This document shows positions 24,112 through 35,647 of a DNA stretch of 38,196 nucleotides, piece after piece. The translations under genes and the position numbers were made by a program. Position 1 is the first letter of the stretch, and every line of letters starts with the position of its first letter. The notes under the pieces are model-generated. The model searched no databases, was not told where the DNA came from, and saw only the letters and a list, made by a program, of their open reading frames with translations. The stretch lies in NCBI GenBank assembly GCA_937984095.1, contig CALJYH010000111.1, positions 1 through 38,196 of the forward strand, written 5' to 3'. This DNA comes from an uncultured Gammaproteobacteria bacterium (GTDB taxonomy: Bacteria > Pseudomonadota > Gammaproteobacteria > GCA-001735895).

Positions 24112-25359
24112 ATGGACCATTTCGAATACAAGCAGGGTCAACTCTATTGCGAAGACGTCGCGATTACTGCGCTTGCCGAGCAATACGGGACACCGTTATT
24201 CGTCTATTCGCGGGCGACACTGGAACGCCACTGGCATGCCTTCGATAGTGCATTTGACGGGCACGACCACCTGGTATGTTACGCCGTCAAGGCAAACTCG
24301 AACCTGGCAGTTTTAAACCTGCTGGCGCGCCTTGGTTCGGGTTTCGACATCGTCTCTGGTGGTGAATTACAACGCGTGCTGCAGGCTGGCGGCAAACCTG
24401 CGCGCATCGTATTTTCCGGGGTGGGCAAACTGGCGAACGAAATCGAAACCGCGATGCAACTCGATATACTTTGCTTTAACGTCGAATCAGAGCAAGAACT
24501 CGACCGCATCAATGAAATTGCCGGGCGCATGAAAAAAACCGCGCGCATTTCTTTTCGTGTCAATCCCGATGTGGATGCCAAAACCCACCCTTACATTTCC
24601 ACCGGGCTCAAGGATAACAAGTTTGGAGTCCCCTTCGCTAACGCCGAACAGGTTTACCTCAAGGCATCCGGACTTGAAAACATTGAAATCATTGGCATGG
24701 ATTGTCACATCGGGTCGCAGTTGACCGAATTGTCACCCTATATCGATGCGTTTGATCGACTGCTTGAACTGATCGAACGCCTGCGCCAACAGGGCATCAA
24801 TATCCACCATCTGGACCTCGGTGGCGGTCTCGGAATCCGTTATCGCGACGAGGAACCACCGTTACCAGCTGAATGGGCCAGTGCCTTGCGTGATCGCCTG
24901 AAAAATTTCGATGGCACTGTCGTCATTGAGCCCGGACGCGCGATCGCGGGTAACGCGGGCATCCTGGTCAGCCGGGTAAATTACCTGAAACACGGAGCCG
25001 ATAAAAACTTCGCCGTGATCGACGCGGCGATGAACGATTTAATCAGGCCGTCGCTATACGGGGCCTGGCAGGAGATTATTCGCGTCGAGCAGCACAGCAA
25101 TGCCAGCGAAAGGGTCTACGACGTGGTTGGTGCTATTTGCGAATCGAGTGATTTTCTCGGCAAGGATCGTGCATTAAGCCTCACGCAAAATGATTTACTC
25201 GCGATCCGATCTTCTGGAGCCTATGCCTTCGGTATGGCGTCAAATTACAACACGCGGGTGCGCGCTGCCGAAGTCATCGTCGACGGCGATCAGCACTACT
25301 GCGTACGTGAGCGTGAATCTTTCGACGACCTGATTCGCGGCGAGTCAATGTTGCCATGA
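24112..25359 (+). CDS. lysA: Diaminopimelate decarboxylase
   Basis: CYAVKANSN, GFDIVSGGEL, HIGSQLTELSPY, GGGLGI, EPGRAIAGNAG, CESSDFLGKDR. Confidence 0.97.
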   Translation: MDHFEYKQGQLYCEDVAITALAEQYGTPLFVYSRATLERHWHAFDSAFDGHDHLVCYAVKANSNLAVLNLLARLGSGFDIVSGGELQRVLQAGGKPARIVFSGVGKLANEIETAMQLDILCFNVESEQELDRINEIAGRMKKTARISFRVNPDVDAKTHPYISTGLKDNKFGVPFANAEQVYLKASGLENIEIIGMDCHIGSQLTELSPYIDAFDRLLELIERLRQQGINIHHLDLGGGLGIRYRDEEPPLPAEWASALRDRLKNFDGTVVIEPGRAIAGNAGILVSRVNYLKHGADKNFAVIDAAMNDLIRPSLYGAWQEIIRVEQHSNASERVYDVVGAICESSDFLGKDRALSLTQNDLLAIRSSGAYAFGMASNYNTRVRAAEVIVDGDQHYCVRERESFDDLIRGESMLP

Positions 25360-26189
25360 AGTTGAAGTTTGCCAAGATGCACGGCCTCGGTAACGATTTT
25401 GCCGTTATTGATGCAATCAACCAGTCTTTTGAACCACGCCCTGAACTGGTACGACGCTGGGCTGACCGCTACGATGGCATTGGCTTCGATCAAATGCTCA
25501 TCGTCGAAAGTCCCGACGGCAACGCTGCCGCGTTCAAGTACCGTATCTACAATGCCGATGGTGGCGAAGTTGCTCAATGCGGTAACGGCGCGCGCTGTTT
25601 CGCACGCTTCGTGCGCGAACAGGGTTTGACCGAGCTGGACATTATTCCGGTGGAAACCAATGCAGGGCTATTGAAGCTCGAGGCCATCGATGCGACCCGT
25701 TACCGGGTCGACATGGGCATACCCCGTTTTGAGCCTGCCGAAATCCCGTTGCGTGCCGAAAAGCGGCAGGATTTATACCAGACCGATTACGAGGGTCGCG
25801 AGATCAGCTTCAGCGCGATGTCGATTGGGAATCCACACATGGTAATCCAGGTCGATGATGTTGCTACAGCTGGTGTAGAAACGCTAGGGCCCTACTTCGA
25901 GACAAGCCTGTTATTTCCCGAAAGAGCGAATATCGGTTTCATGCAAATCCTGGCCCGTGATGCTTTCAAATTACGCGTTTACGAGCGCGGTGTCGGCGAA
26001 ACCCGCGCCTGCGGCAGCGGTGCCTGCGCCGCAATGGTCGCCGGGGTGCAGCTCGGCTTGCTAGAACCGGTCGCAAAAGCGGTATTACTGGGCGGCGAGC
26101 TCAAACTCGAATGGCAAGGTGACGCAAACCCCGTTATGATGACGGGCGAAACTGCAATGGTTTATCAGGGCGAAATCGATTATGAGTGA
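25356..26189 (+). CDS. dapF: Diaminopimelate epimerase
   Basis: KFAKMHGLGNDFAVID, YNADGGEVAQCGNGARCFARFV, RVYERGVGETRACGSGACAA. Confidence 0.98.
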   Translation: MKLKFAKMHGLGNDFAVIDAINQSFEPRPELVRRWADRYDGIGFDQMLIVESPDGNAAAFKYRIYNADGGEVAQCGNGARCFARFVREQGLTELDIIPVETNAGLLKLEAIDATRYRVDMGIPRFEPAEIPLRAEKRQDLYQTDYEGREISFSAMSIGNPHMVIQVDDVATAGVETLGPYFETSLLFPERANIGFMQILARDAFKLRVYERGVGETRACGSGACAAMVAGVQLGLLEPVAKAVLLGGELKLEWQGDANPVMMTGETAMVYQGEIDYE

Positions 26190-26886
26190 ATTATCAGCTG
26201 AACCACAGCATTCCGATCTGACCGACGAATCAAAGGTCATCCAGTACCTCCGGGACAACCCCGAAATACTGATGGCATACCCGGAGGTTTTTTCCTCGCT
26301 GGCAATTCCACACAAGACTGGTGGCGCGACCTCACTGGTGGAACGCCAGCTCAAACTGCTGCGCGAAGAAAACCAGTCGCTAAAGTCGAAAATCGATGAG
26401 CTGGTTGGCATTGCACGTGAGAATGAGGAGTTAAACCAGCGCTTTCATCGTCTCGCACTGGAACTGATGAATACCGATCAGTTACACGACATACTGGCAA
26501 TGGTGCAGGATCAGGTGCAGACCTTTTTCTATACCGATTTCGTCTGTTTTCGGTTTTTACCGGGCGTCAGTGAAGCCGGCAATATACTCGACGGGCTTTA
26601 TCTGGATAGCGAAAGCGGTATCGTCGACAGTGTCCAGCCCTGGATCGAAGCACGCAAGCCCGTTTGCGGTCGGCAGGACGAGAAAATCAATCATGAGCTG
26701 TTCGGCCCGGATATCCACATCGGTTCGAGTGCATTGATCCCGCTTTACCATACCGGCAACCTGGGCCTGTTGTGCCTCGGTAGCATCAATGCCGATCGCT
26801 TTGGCCTCACCATGGGCACCATTTTTCTGCAGCAACTGGGCGAACTGGTCAGTAATCGCTTGAAAAATATGCTGCAGGCAGGGTAG
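26182..26886 (+). CDS. DUF484 family protein
   Basis: VIQYLRDNPEILMAYPEVFSSLAIPH...SLVERQLKLLREEN; dapF-DUF484-xerC context. Confidence 0.95.
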   Translation: MSELSAEPQHSDLTDESKVIQYLRDNPEILMAYPEVFSSLAIPHKTGGATSLVERQLKLLREENQSLKSKIDELVGIARENEELNQRFHRLALELMNTDQLHDILAMVQDQVQTFFYTDFVCFRFLPGVSEAGNILDGLYLDSESGIVDSVQPWIEARKPVCGRQDEKINHELFGPDIHIGSSALIPLYHTGNLGLLCLGSINADRFGLTMGTIFLQQLGELVSNRLKNMLQAG

Positions 26887-26891
26887 CACGC

Positions 26892-27788
26892 ATGGACGAA
26901 TATCTGGACCAGTTCATCCAGATGTTACGCAGCGAAAAGTATTACTCTCCACACACCTGCACTAACTACCGCCGCGATCTGAACCAATTTCGAAATTACC
27001 TGGCTAACCAGGGAATCGAATCCTGGAAGCAGGTTGGTTATTCAGAAGTCAGCGGGTTTGCCGCGCAGCGCCATCGCCAGGGACGCAAGAGTCGCACTAT
27101 CCAGCGCGAACTATCGTCGATCCGTAGCTTTTTCCAGTTCCTGATTCGTAGCGCGCTAGTCGCGAAAAACCCGGCGCTCGAAGTCAGTGCGCCTAAAAGC
27201 GACAGACCACTGCCCAAAACCTGCGATGCTGAAACCATCGACCGCTTACTGTCTGTCCACGACGACAGCGACGAACTGCAGATTCGCGACGTCGCTATTT
27301 TCGAACTGATTTATTCCTCGGGGCTACGACTCGCAGAGCTGATTAACATCGATCTCGATGACATCGATCTGCCACAGCAGCAACTTGTCGTCACCGGTAA
27401 AGGTAATAAAACCCGGTATCTTCCGATTGGCACCAAGGCGGTTGCCGCGGTAAAACGGTGGCTTAAACTGCGCCAGGATTTTACCCGGGATAGCCAACAG
27501 TCGGCGCTATTCCTGAGCAAACAGGGTAAACGTATCTCGGCGCGCAACGTACAAAGCCGGCTCAATCGCCTGATCCAGCAACAGGCACTCGACCAACATC
27601 TGTCGCCACATACCTTACGCCATTCCTTTGCCACCCATATGCTGGAATCCAGCTCAGACTTGCGCGCAGTTCAGGAATTGCTCGGACACGTTAATATAGC
27701 AACCACCCAGGTGTACACGCATCTTGATTTTCAACACCTGGCCAGGGTTTACGATTCAGCGCATCCGCGAGCGAAGCGCAAAGGCTAA
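26892..27788 (+). CDS. xerC: Tyrosine recombinase XerC
   Basis: FLIRSALVAKNPALEVSAPK, SSGLRLAELINID, LSPHTLRHSFATHMLESSSDLRAVQELLGHVNIATTQVYTHLDFQHL. Confidence 0.96.
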   Translation: MDEYLDQFIQMLRSEKYYSPHTCTNYRRDLNQFRNYLANQGIESWKQVGYSEVSGFAAQRHRQGRKSRTIQRELSSIRSFFQFLIRSALVAKNPALEVSAPKSDRPLPKTCDAETIDRLLSVHDDSDELQIRDVAIFELIYSSGLRLAELINIDLDDIDLPQQQLVVTGKGNKTRYLPIGTKAVAAVKRWLKLRQDFTRDSQQSALFLSKQGKRISARNVQSRLNRLIQQQALDQHLSPHTLRHSFATHMLESSSDLRAVQELLGHVNIATTQVYTHLDFQHLARVYDSAHPRAKRKG

Positions 27789-27843
27789 ATCGCTATTAGC
27801 ATAAATGCGGGTACCATAGAGGAAACAGGAAAACCGCTGTCTC

Positions 27844-27870
27844 CTTGTATTTATTTTTCGCTGCCCATAT
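27844..27870 (+). promoter_or_regulatory. Candidate sigma32 (heat-shock) promoter of hslVU
   Basis: CTTGTAT (27844-27850), 12-nt spacer, GCCCATAT (27863-27870), resembling CTTGAAA-N11-16-CCCCATNT. Confidence 0.6.
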
Positions 27871-27907
27871 ATGACAATGTCCGCAGTGATTTCACCGGGT
27901 AGGGATT

Positions 27908-28447
27908 TTGGAACAATTCGAAGGCACAACAATTCTTTCGGTACGCCGTGAAAACAGCGTCGTGATCGGAGGTGATGGCCAGGTCAGCCTGGGGAATACC
28001 ATCATGAAAGGAAATGCGCGCAAGGTACGCCGTCTCTACAAGGACAAGGTTATCGCCGGGTTCGCCGGGGGCACCGCCGACGCATTCCTGTTATTCGAGT
28101 TATTCGAAGGCAAACTCGAAAAACACAGCGGCCAAATGATTCGCGCCGCGGTGGAGCTGGCCAAGGAATGGCGTTCAGATCGCGCATTGCGCCGTCTCGA
28201 GGCCCTGCTTTGCGTTGCCAACGAGGACGCCTCGCTAATAATCTCTGGTAACGGTGACGTTATCGAGCCAGAGGATAGTTTGATGGCGATCGGCTCGGGT
28301 GGTGCCTACGCCCAGGCTGCCGCACGTGCAATGCTCGACACCACTGAAATGAGCGCTCGTGAAATCGTCGAGAAGGGATTGCAGATCGCCGGTGAAATCT
28401 GTGTCTTCACCAATCTCAACCATACGTTCGAAGTAATCGACTACTAG
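27908..28447 (+). CDS. hslV: ATP-dependent protease subunit HslV
   Basis: [38 protein letters not shown]...[14 protein letters not shown] start. Confidence 0.98.
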   Translation: MEQFEGTTILSVRRENSVVIGGDGQVSLGNTIMKGNARKVRRLYKDKVIAGFAGGTADAFLLFELFEGKLEKHSGQMIRAAVELAKEWRSDRALRRLEALLCVANEDASLIISGNGDVIEPEDSLMAIGSGGAYAQAAARAMLDTTEMSAREIVEKGLQIAGEICVFTNLNHTFEVIDY

Positions 28448-28455
28448 GTAATACC

Positions 28456-29802
28456 GTGGACAGTAAATACATTGCGCAATCGCCAATGACCCCGCGCGAG
28501 ATTTCGCAGGAACTCGACAATCATATTATTGGCCAGGACAATGCCAAGCGTGCGGTCGCAATAGCGCTGCGCAATCGCTGGCGCCGGCAGCAGGTCAGCG
28601 AAGAGCTGCGCAACGAAATCACGCCGAAAAACATACTGATGATGGGACCCACCGGGGTTGGCAAAACCGAAATTGCGCGCCGCCTGGCGCGACTCGCGAA
28701 CGCACCGTTCATCAAGGTCGAAGCAACCAAGTTCACCGAGGTCGGTTATGTCGGTCGCGACGTCGAGTCGATCATCCGAGACCTGGTCGACGTATCGGTC
28801 AAGCAAATGCGCGAGTCGGAAGTCAGCCGGGTCCGACACCGAGCCGAAGACGCGGCCGAGGAAAAAGTGCTGGATGCCTTGCTGCCGCGCCCGAAAGACT
28901 TTACCGGGGAGGCCGATACTGCAAATGACAGTACACGCCAGAAATTCCGCAAGATGTTACGCGAAGGCAAGATTAACGATAAGGAGATCGAAATTGATTT
29001 GCAGCTACCCTCGCTGGGCGTTGAAATCATGGCGCCACCCGGGATGGAGGACATGACTAATCAGCTCCAGGGATTGTTTCAAAATCTCGGTAACCAGAAA
29101 ACCAAGACGCGCAAACTACGCGTTGAGGATGCGCTCAGAATGCTGACTGACGAAGAAGCCGCGAAATTGATTAACGAAGACGAACTTAAACTTAGCGCAC
29201 TCGAAAACGCGGAACAAAATGGCATCGTGTTTATCGACGAAATCGACAAGGTCGCCAAGCGCGGGGAAACCAGTGGTACAGACGTATCCCGCGAGGGGGT
29301 GCAACGCGATCTACTGCCACTGGTTGAAGGCTGCACGGTGTCTACCAAGGCTGGAATGATAAAAACGGATCATATTTTATTCATCGCTTCCGGCGCGTTC
29401 CACGTTTCCAAACCCAGTGACCTGATTCCGGAGTTGCAGGGGCGCTTGCCGATACGGGTCGAACTCTCGGCTTTGACCGTCAACGACTTCGTGCGCATCC
29501 TGCGTGAGCCTAACGCATCATTGACCGAACAATACACCGCGCTGATGGAAACCGAGGGTGTCGGCCTGGTATTCACCGATGACAGTCTCGCGCGCATCGC
29601 AGAAGTCGCCTGGCAAGTCAACGAAAAGCAGGAAAACATCGGCGCTCGCCGTTTGCATACCGTGATGGAGCGCCTGCTCGAAACGGTCAGTTTCGAGGCC
29701 TCAGACATGGTCGATCAAACCATCACCATAGATGCCGACTACGTTAACGAACATCTCGGCGAACTGTCACTGGATGAAGACCTGTCGCAGTACATACTCT
29801 GA
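28456..29802 (+). CDS. hslU: HslU ATPase subunit of HslUV protease
   Basis: [80 protein letters not shown]. Confidence 0.98.
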   Translation: MDSKYIAQSPMTPREISQELDNHIIGQDNAKRAVAIALRNRWRRQQVSEELRNEITPKNILMMGPTGVGKTEIARRLARLANAPFIKVEATKFTEVGYVGRDVESIIRDLVDVSVKQMRESEVSRVRHRAEDAAEEKVLDALLPRPKDFTGEADTANDSTRQKFRKMLREGKINDKEIEIDLQLPSLGVEIMAPPGMEDMTNQLQGLFQNLGNQKTKTRKLRVEDALRMLTDEEAAKLINEDELKLSALENAEQNGIVFIDEIDKVAKRGETSGTDVSREGVQRDLLPLVEGCTVSTKAGMIKTDHILFIASGAFHVSKPSDLIPELQGRLPIRVELSALTVNDFVRILREPNASLTEQYTALMETEGVGLVFTDDSLARIAEVAWQVNEKQENIGARRLHTVMERLLETVSFEASDMVDQTITIDADYVNEHLGELSLDEDLSQYIL

Positions 29803-30158
29803 TGAAACCCACCGACATAAGCCTGCACAAAGTATCGCGTGTGCTTGAACTTAGTTTCGAAGACGGATCGAGTTTTCGGTTACCGGTTGAGTATTTAAGA
29901 GTCTACTCGCCCTCTGCTGAAGTGCAGGGCCATGGCCCCGGCCAGGAAGTGCTGCAGGTCGGCAAGGAAGACGTCAATATTAACAGTATCGAGCCGATGG
30001 GCCACTATGCAGTCAAGCTTGCTTTCGACGACAATCACGATACCGGGATTTACAGCTGGGACTATCTGTACGAGCTCGGCATCACCTATGACGAAAGATG
30101 GCAAAATTACCTGGACCGGCTAGAGGCCGAGGGTCACAAGCGTCGCGAGAGTTCCTAG
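29802..30158 (+). CDS. DUF971 (gamma-butyrobetaine hydroxylase-like N-terminal domain) protein
   Basis: DGSSFRLPVEYLRVYSPSAEVQGHGPGQ...IEPMGHYAVKLAFDDNHDTGIYSWDYLYELG. Confidence 0.93.
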   Translation: MKPTDISLHKVSRVLELSFEDGSSFRLPVEYLRVYSPSAEVQGHGPGQEVLQVGKEDVNINSIEPMGHYAVKLAFDDNHDTGIYSWDYLYELGITYDERWQNYLDRLEAEGHKRRESS

Positions 30159-30182
30159 CGGGTAGCGCGCCCAAGCCGCGGG

Positions 30183-30971
30183 ATGACAGTAACCGTCGAG
30201 CCTGATATGGTTCGATCCATGCAACAGAAATCAACCACCGACTTTGGCTTCGAAGAAATACCGGCTGCGGAAAAGCAGGGACGGGTAGGCGCGGTTTTTA
30301 CCTCCGTCGCACAAAAATACGACCTGATGAACGATGTCATGTCCTTCGGTGTTCATCACCTGTGGAAACGCTTTACGCTCGAAATGTGTGGTTTACGCCC
30401 CGGGCATAAAGTACTCGATCTCGCAGGCGGCACCGGCGATCTGGCGCTTAAAGAGGCGCAAATGGTCGGCGAATCCGGACAGGTTGTTCTCGCTGACATT
30501 AATGCCGCGATGTTACAACGAGGGCGCGACCGGGTTATCGATAGCGGCTTCGTTAATCGAGTCGAGGCGGTGCAGTGCAACGCCGAGATGTTGCCATTTG
30601 CCGACAATCACTTCGATTGCATCACCATCGCTTTCGGTCTGCGCAACGTTACTGACAAGGCCGCTGCACTGGCTTCGATGCAGCGCGTGCTGAAACCCGG
30701 TGGTCGACTGTGTGTACTCGAATTCTCGAAGCCGGTTTACGAGCCACTGGAAAAGCTTTACGACTTTTATTCCTTTAAACTACTGCCACGCATGGGCAAG
30801 TTGATTGCCAGGGACCGCGACAGTTACCAGTACCTTGCCGAATCAATTCGCGTGCATCCAGACCAGCTCGCACTTAAGCAAATCATCCTCGAACAGGGTG
30901 GTTTTGACGAAGTTGAGGTGCACAATCTAAGCGGCGGTATCGTCGCCCTGCATCGCGCATTCAAGTACTAG
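30183..30971 (+). CDS. ubiE: UbiE methyltransferase
   Basis: [67 protein letters not shown]. Confidence 0.97.
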   Translation: MTVTVEPDMVRSMQQKSTTDFGFEEIPAAEKQGRVGAVFTSVAQKYDLMNDVMSFGVHHLWKRFTLEMCGLRPGHKVLDLAGGTGDLALKEAQMVGESGQVVLADINAAMLQRGRDRVIDSGFVNRVEAVQCNAEMLPFADNHFDCITIAFGLRNVTDKAAALASMQRVLKPGGRLCVLEFSKPVYEPLEKLYDFYSFKLLPRMGKLIARDRDSYQYLAESIRVHPDQLALKQIILEQGGFDEVEVHNLSGGIVALHRAFKY

Positions 30972-30985
30972 GCCGTTCCGTCATC

Positions 30986-31642
30986 GTGCAACCTTCCGAC
31001 AGCATCAGCGCGACTCTCCTCGATTCAATCCAGAATTCATTGCTCGTTGCTGCTGAAATCGGCGGTAACCGACTGCTCGAGTTTGACGAAAATGCACTTA
31101 AGGGCTGCCACGAAATGCAGGGGCATTGCATCGCCATTGATATTACCGATATTGATTTCCATCTCTACTGCCATCCCGGGACCTGGGGTATTCGCCTGAG
31201 CCGCAACCCGCCTGCAAGTGATGTAGATGCGACCATATCGGGACGTTTGATGGCCCTGGTGAATCTCGCGTCGCTGGATGACAAGGTTTCGACCTCGATC
31301 CAGGAACGCGTCAGCTTTCAGGGCAATATCGCGCTCGCAAAAAAATTACAAAAGATTCTCGCCGGTCTCGACATCGACTGGGAGGAAGCCCTGGCACAAC
31401 GTACCGGCGACGTACTCGCGTTTCAGATTCATCAACGCACCCGTAACCTGGGAACCTGGCTGCGGCAAAGTACAGAATCTCTGTTGCAGACAAGCAGCGA
31501 GTACCTGCGCGAAGAGGCAGGTCTCAGCCCCACAGAGGTCGAGTTCGAAGTTTTTCGATCACGGCTTACCGAGCTCAAGCACGATGTCGCGCGCACTGAG
31601 GCAAGGCTGCAGCAGTTAATCGAGAAGATTCAACTGCAGTAA
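30986..31642 (+). CDS. ubiJ: UbiJ (SCP2-domain ubiquinone biosynthesis accessory factor)
   Basis: SCP2-like protein between ubiE and ubiB; GNIALAKKLQKILAGLDIDWEEALAQRTGDVLAFQI. Confidence 0.92.
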   Translation: MQPSDSISATLLDSIQNSLLVAAEIGGNRLLEFDENALKGCHEMQGHCIAIDITDIDFHLYCHPGTWGIRLSRNPPASDVDATISGRLMALVNLASLDDKVSTSIQERVSFQGNIALAKKLQKILAGLDIDWEEALAQRTGDVLAFQIHQRTRNLGTWLRQSTESLLQTSSEYLREEAGLSPTEVEFEVFRSRLTELKHDVARTEARLQQLIEKIQLQ

Positions 31643-33309
31643 TGCGCAACCTGCTACGCCTGATCTCGATTAACTTCACGTTGGCGCGTTTCGGCCTCGA
31701 CGAGGTCGTTTTATCGCTGCATTTCTACCGCCCGCTTTACCTGTTGGGCAAGATTAATCCATTTAACTGGTTTCGAAGTAACGACCTGAGCGAAGCCGAG
31801 CGCCTGCGTTTATGCATCGAGTCACTGGGTCCGATCTTCATCAAGTTTGGGCAGATGATGGCGACGCGACGCGATCTGTTTGGCGATGAAATCACTGACG
31901 AACTCGAAAAACTGCTCGACCAGGTGCCACCATTCCCCTGGTACGAGGCACGCGACATCATCGAGCAGCAACTGGGAATGCCTCTGGAGAAGGCGTTCAA
32001 GAAATTCGATGAAAATGAAATCGCCTCTGCTTCAATCGCACAGGTGTATGGCGCACAACTACCTGACGGGCAGGATGTCATCGTAAAAATTGTCCGCCCC
32101 GGAATCGAGCACAGGATCCGCCAGGATATCGAGGTATTGTTGCTACTGGCAAAGATGGCCGACCGCTACTGGAATGAAGCAAAACGGGTCAAACCGATCC
32201 AGATTGTACGCGAATTCGAAACCACAATCTTTAACGAGCTCGACCTGGTTCGGGAAGCCGCGAATGCAAGTGAACTGCGCCGCAATTTCGAGGGCTCACC
32301 TGATCTGTACGTGCCATTTGTTCACTGGGATTATTGTCGCCCAAGGGTCATGGTCATGGAACGTATCCACGGTACCCCAGTAACTGATATCAAACAGCTT
32401 CGTGCACACGACATCAACTTCGAGGTTTTGTCGCGCAAGGGCGTAGAAATCTTTTTTACCCAGGTGTTTCGGCATAACTATTTCCATGCCGACATGCATC
32501 CCGGCAATATCTTCGTCGCAACCAGCAAACCCGAAGACCCCAAGTATATCGCGGTTGATTTTGGCATCATGGGATCTTTGTCGACTAACGATCAACGCTA
32601 TCTTGCGGAAAATTTCGCAGCGTTTTTTAATAGGGATTATCGGCGGGTTGCCGAACTTCACGTCGATTCTGGTTGGGTTGATCATGACACCCGTATCGAT
32701 GAATTCGAAGCCGCAATACGCAGTGTTTGCGAGCCCATGTTTCAGCGCCCGTTGGCAGAAATTTCTTTCGGCCAACTGTTGTTGCGCCTGTTTCAGACTG
32801 CACGCGCATTTAACATGGAGATTCAGCCTCAGCTGCTGCTACTTGAAAAAACATTTCTGCACATTGAGGGAATCGGTCGTCAGTTGTATCCCCAGCTTGA
32901 CCTTTGGGATACGGCTAAACCCTTCATCGAACTATGGCTTTCCGAGCAGCTTGGTACGCGAGCCCTGATCAAGGGCCTGAAAAAAAATCTGCCCTACATC
33001 GCCGAGCATTTGCCCGACCTGCCCCAGCTCGCCTTCAAGGCACTGGACCGGATTGCCAATGATGAGCTCAGGGTAGAACTGCGGTCACGCCAGATAGATG
33101 ATTTGAAACGGGAAATTCGCCAGGCCAACCGAAGTAATATTCGCGCTATCATCGGTGGCAGTTTTGTCATTAGCGCGACTATCATTCTGGGGCTCGACGG
33201 CCTCGCGCCAATCATGATTGGCAGTGGGCAATTGATCGTGCCGCTGCTGAGCGCGGTGCTCGCAATTCCCGGTATTTATCTGCTAGTCAGCAGTTATCTC
33301 GACGACTAG
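31642..33309 (+). CDS. ubiB: UbiB family atypical kinase
   Basis: LGPIFIKFGQMMATRRDLFGDEITDEL, ASIAQVYGAQLPDGQDVIVKIVRPGIE, FHADMHPGNIFV. Confidence 0.97.
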   Translation: MRNLLRLISINFTLARFGLDEVVLSLHFYRPLYLLGKINPFNWFRSNDLSEAERLRLCIESLGPIFIKFGQMMATRRDLFGDEITDELEKLLDQVPPFPWYEARDIIEQQLGMPLEKAFKKFDENEIASASIAQVYGAQLPDGQDVIVKIVRPGIEHRIRQDIEVLLLLAKMADRYWNEAKRVKPIQIVREFETTIFNELDLVREAANASELRRNFEGSPDLYVPFVHWDYCRPRVMVMERIHGTPVTDIKQLRAHDINFEVLSRKGVEIFFTQVFRHNYFHADMHPGNIFVATSKPEDPKYIAVDFGIMGSLSTNDQRYLAENFAAFFNRDYRRVAELHVDSGWVDHDTRIDEFEAAIRSVCEPMFQRPLAEISFGQLLLRLFQTARAFNMEIQPQLLLLEKTFLHIEGIGRQLYPQLDLWDTAKPFIELWLSEQLGTRALIKGLKKNLPYIAEHLPDLPQLAFKALDRIANDELRVELRSRQIDDLKREIRQANRSNIRAIIGGSFVISATIILGLDGLAPIMIGSGQLIVPLLSAVLAIPGIYLLVSSYLDD

Positions 33310-34037
33310 CACTGTGCCCGGGTAAAGTTTTTATTCAAACGCTTGCCGTGCTTGTAACCCTTCCAATAGGACGTTTTAACTTCTTCGCGGTATTCTTCAG
33401 GAATTGATTCAAGATATTCATTGTAATCCCGGTTGAAAACTTTCTCATCCTCGCAAACCTTGCGCCTGTAGGCGAGTTGACCGGTTAATTCGGCGATTCG
33501 TAAATGACGGAATTTCGGATCTTCGGGCGTCAGTTCTTCCTCGACCTCTTCAATCTCGGGTTTAGCCTTGGCCGCACTCTCACCTTCGTCAACATTGGCC
33601 TCTACTGGCTCTTCGCTACGGATACGTGAGCGCGTCAGGCGTTCGCATTCATCCGTCGACAGTAACGTAGTTTCCTCTTTACTCTTATCGAAGCCTTCCT
33701 GAAAAGCGTCACGCATGGGATCACGGCTTTCCTCGGGCATCGACTGAACGCGCTGAGTAAACTCCGCGAGCACACTGGCTTCACCACACTGCAAACGCGA
33801 ATAGCTAAGGGTACCGAGCGTTCTGGACAGATTGACGATGGTGTTGGTTGCATTTTCGAGTGTTGCGGCATCGACTTCAGCACCGTCCTCAGGAGCCTGC
33901 TGGCTGAGCTCGGCAATGGCCTTGTCGATGATAACCATGATCGAGTTCAAGCCCTGGTCAAGTAACTCGGCTCGAACAGGAAACGACTGGCTCGACAGGA
34001 TAAATAGCACAAGCAGTAATTTTAAAGATTTCATCAC
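33306..34037 (-). CDS. Exported hypothetical protein
   Basis: 243 aa with signal peptide; cysteine-containing helical repeats (SYSRLQCGE..., YRRKVCEDE...). Confidence 0.75.
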   Translation of the reverse strand: MMKSLKLLLVLFILSSQSFPVRAELLDQGLNSIMVIIDKAIAELSQQAPEDGAEVDAATLENATNTIVNLSRTLGTLSYSRLQCGEASVLAEFTQRVQSMPEESRDPMRDAFQEGFDKSKEETTLLSTDECERLTRSRIRSEEPVEANVDEGESAAKAKPEIEEVEEELTPEDPKFRHLRIAELTGQLAYRRKVCEDEKVFNRDYNEYLESIPEEYREEVKTSYWKGYKHGKRLNKNFTRAQC

Positions 34038-34327
34038 TTTACCGTAATCTGCTGATATACAAGATTAAATCATGGATCACACACTTCATCCAGTGCCCAA
34101 AGCCCCTCATTTTTGCGCTGCATCACAATTTCGAAGATAATGCGGCGTCTTTCAGGCTGTATCACCGAATTGAAACACTCACTAGCTTCCTTAATGGTAC
34201 CGCCCCACCGTCATCCCCGCGACAACCTCGAGAACGGCGATTGCATCCCAGGAGTATGCTCTTTGTTCAGAATTGATAGCAAATCGCTGCCGGAAAGCAA
34301 ATTCTTTTTAGCGCTGTGGTTCCTGGA

Positions 34328-35647
34328 ATGAGCACAGCCCCACCCAGAATCGGTTTCGTCAGCCTCGGATGTCCGAAGGCGACCGTCGACTCGGAACAGG
34401 TCATCACCCAGTTGCGGGCCGAAGGTTACGATATCGTGCCTGACTTCGATAACGCCGACATGGTTATTGTCAATACCTGCGGATTTATCGATAGCGCGGT
34501 GGAAGAATCGCTCGATACGATCGATGAAGCACTGCATCAAAACGGTCGGGTCGTCGTCACCGGTTGTCTTGGCAAGCGAGCTGATATGATCAATACTCGC
34601 TTTCCATCACTGCTTGCCGTTACCGGCCCACATGCCCGAGATGAAGTCATGCGGGCGGTGCATCAGCATTTACCGGCTCCGCATGACCCGTTTCTGGACC
34701 TGGTGCCGGAACAGGGCGTGCGTCTGACGCCGCGACATTATGCCTACCTGAAAATATCCGAAGGCTGTAATCACCGCTGCAGCTTCTGCATCATTCCATC
34801 ACTGCGTGGTGACCTGGTAAGCAGGCCGATTGATGAAGTCATGGATGAGGCGCAAATTCTGGTTGATGCCGGTACCCGGGAGATCCTGGTAATTTCGCAG
34901 GATACCAGCGCCTATGGTGTGGATTGCAAGTACAGCACTCGGTTCTGGCAGGGGCAGGCGCTGCAGACCCGGTTCCTGGACCTGACCCGCGCCCTCGGCC
35001 AGCTGGGTGTCTGGATTCGACTGCACTATGTTTACCCTTACCCGCATGTCGATGACGTGATTCCGCTAATGGCTGACGGCGCCATTCTGCCTTACCTGGA
35101 TATCCCGATGCAGCACGCGAGCCCGCGTGTCCTGAGGTCAATGAAACGGCCTGGAAATCGAGATCGCATGCTCGAGCGCATTCTGAAATGGCGGGAGATT
35201 TGCCCCGAGCTTGTGATCCGTAGCACTTTTATCGTCGGATTTCCGGGAGAGACTGATTCAGAATTTGAAGAATTACTCGACTTTCTCGAAGTTGCGCAGC
35301 TCGACCGCGTCGGGTGTTTCACTTATTCCGCGGTCGAGGGTGCAACCGCAAATGCGTTCGCAAACCCTATACCGGAGACGCTGAAACAGGCGCGTTATCA
35401 CCGCTTCATGCTTAAACAGCAGGCCATCAGCGCGCAAAAATTACAGCAACGCGTTGGTCAACAGATGACCGTGTTGGTGGAATCCAGTGACACACAAGGT
35501 TACGTGGGGCGTAGTTACGCCGATGCGCCTGAAATTGACGGGATCGTTAATATTGCCAGCGATAAAAAATTATCCCTGGGAGAATTTTATCGGGTCGAGA
35601 TTAGCGCCGCCGATGAGTATGATCTTTACGCACTGCCCAGCAAGTAG
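34328..35647 (+). CDS. rimO: Ribosomal protein S12 methylthiotransferase RimO
   Basis: [51 protein letters not shown] (radical SAM CxxxCxxC), TRAM-like C-terminus; ATG 34328. Confidence 0.97.
   Translation: MSTAPPRIGFVSLGCPKATVDSEQVITQLRAEGYDIVPDFDNADMVIVNTCGFIDSAVEESLDTIDEALHQNGRVVVTGCLGKRADMINTRFPSLLAVTGPHARDEVMRAVHQHLPAPHDPFLDLVPEQGVRLTPRHYAYLKISEGCNHRCSFCIIPSLRGDLVSRPIDEVMDEAQILVDAGTREILVISQDTSAYGVDCKYSTRFWQGQALQTRFLDLTRALGQLGVWIRLHYVYPYPHVDDVIPLMADGAILPYLDIPMQHASPRVLRSMKRPGNRDRMLERILKWREICPELVIRSTFIVGFPGETDSEFEELLDFLEVAQLDRVGCFTYSAVEGATANAFANPIPETLKQARYHRFMLKQQAISAQKLQQRVGQQMTVLVESSDTQGYVGRSYADAPEIDGIVNIASDKKLSLGEFYRVEISAADEYDLYALPSK

Noticed and set aside
26892-27788. XerC as the missing integron integrase
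   Set aside because: It sits in the conserved dapF-DUF484-xerC context about 12 kb beyond the decayed distal end of the array, and I saw no IntI-specific extra domain.
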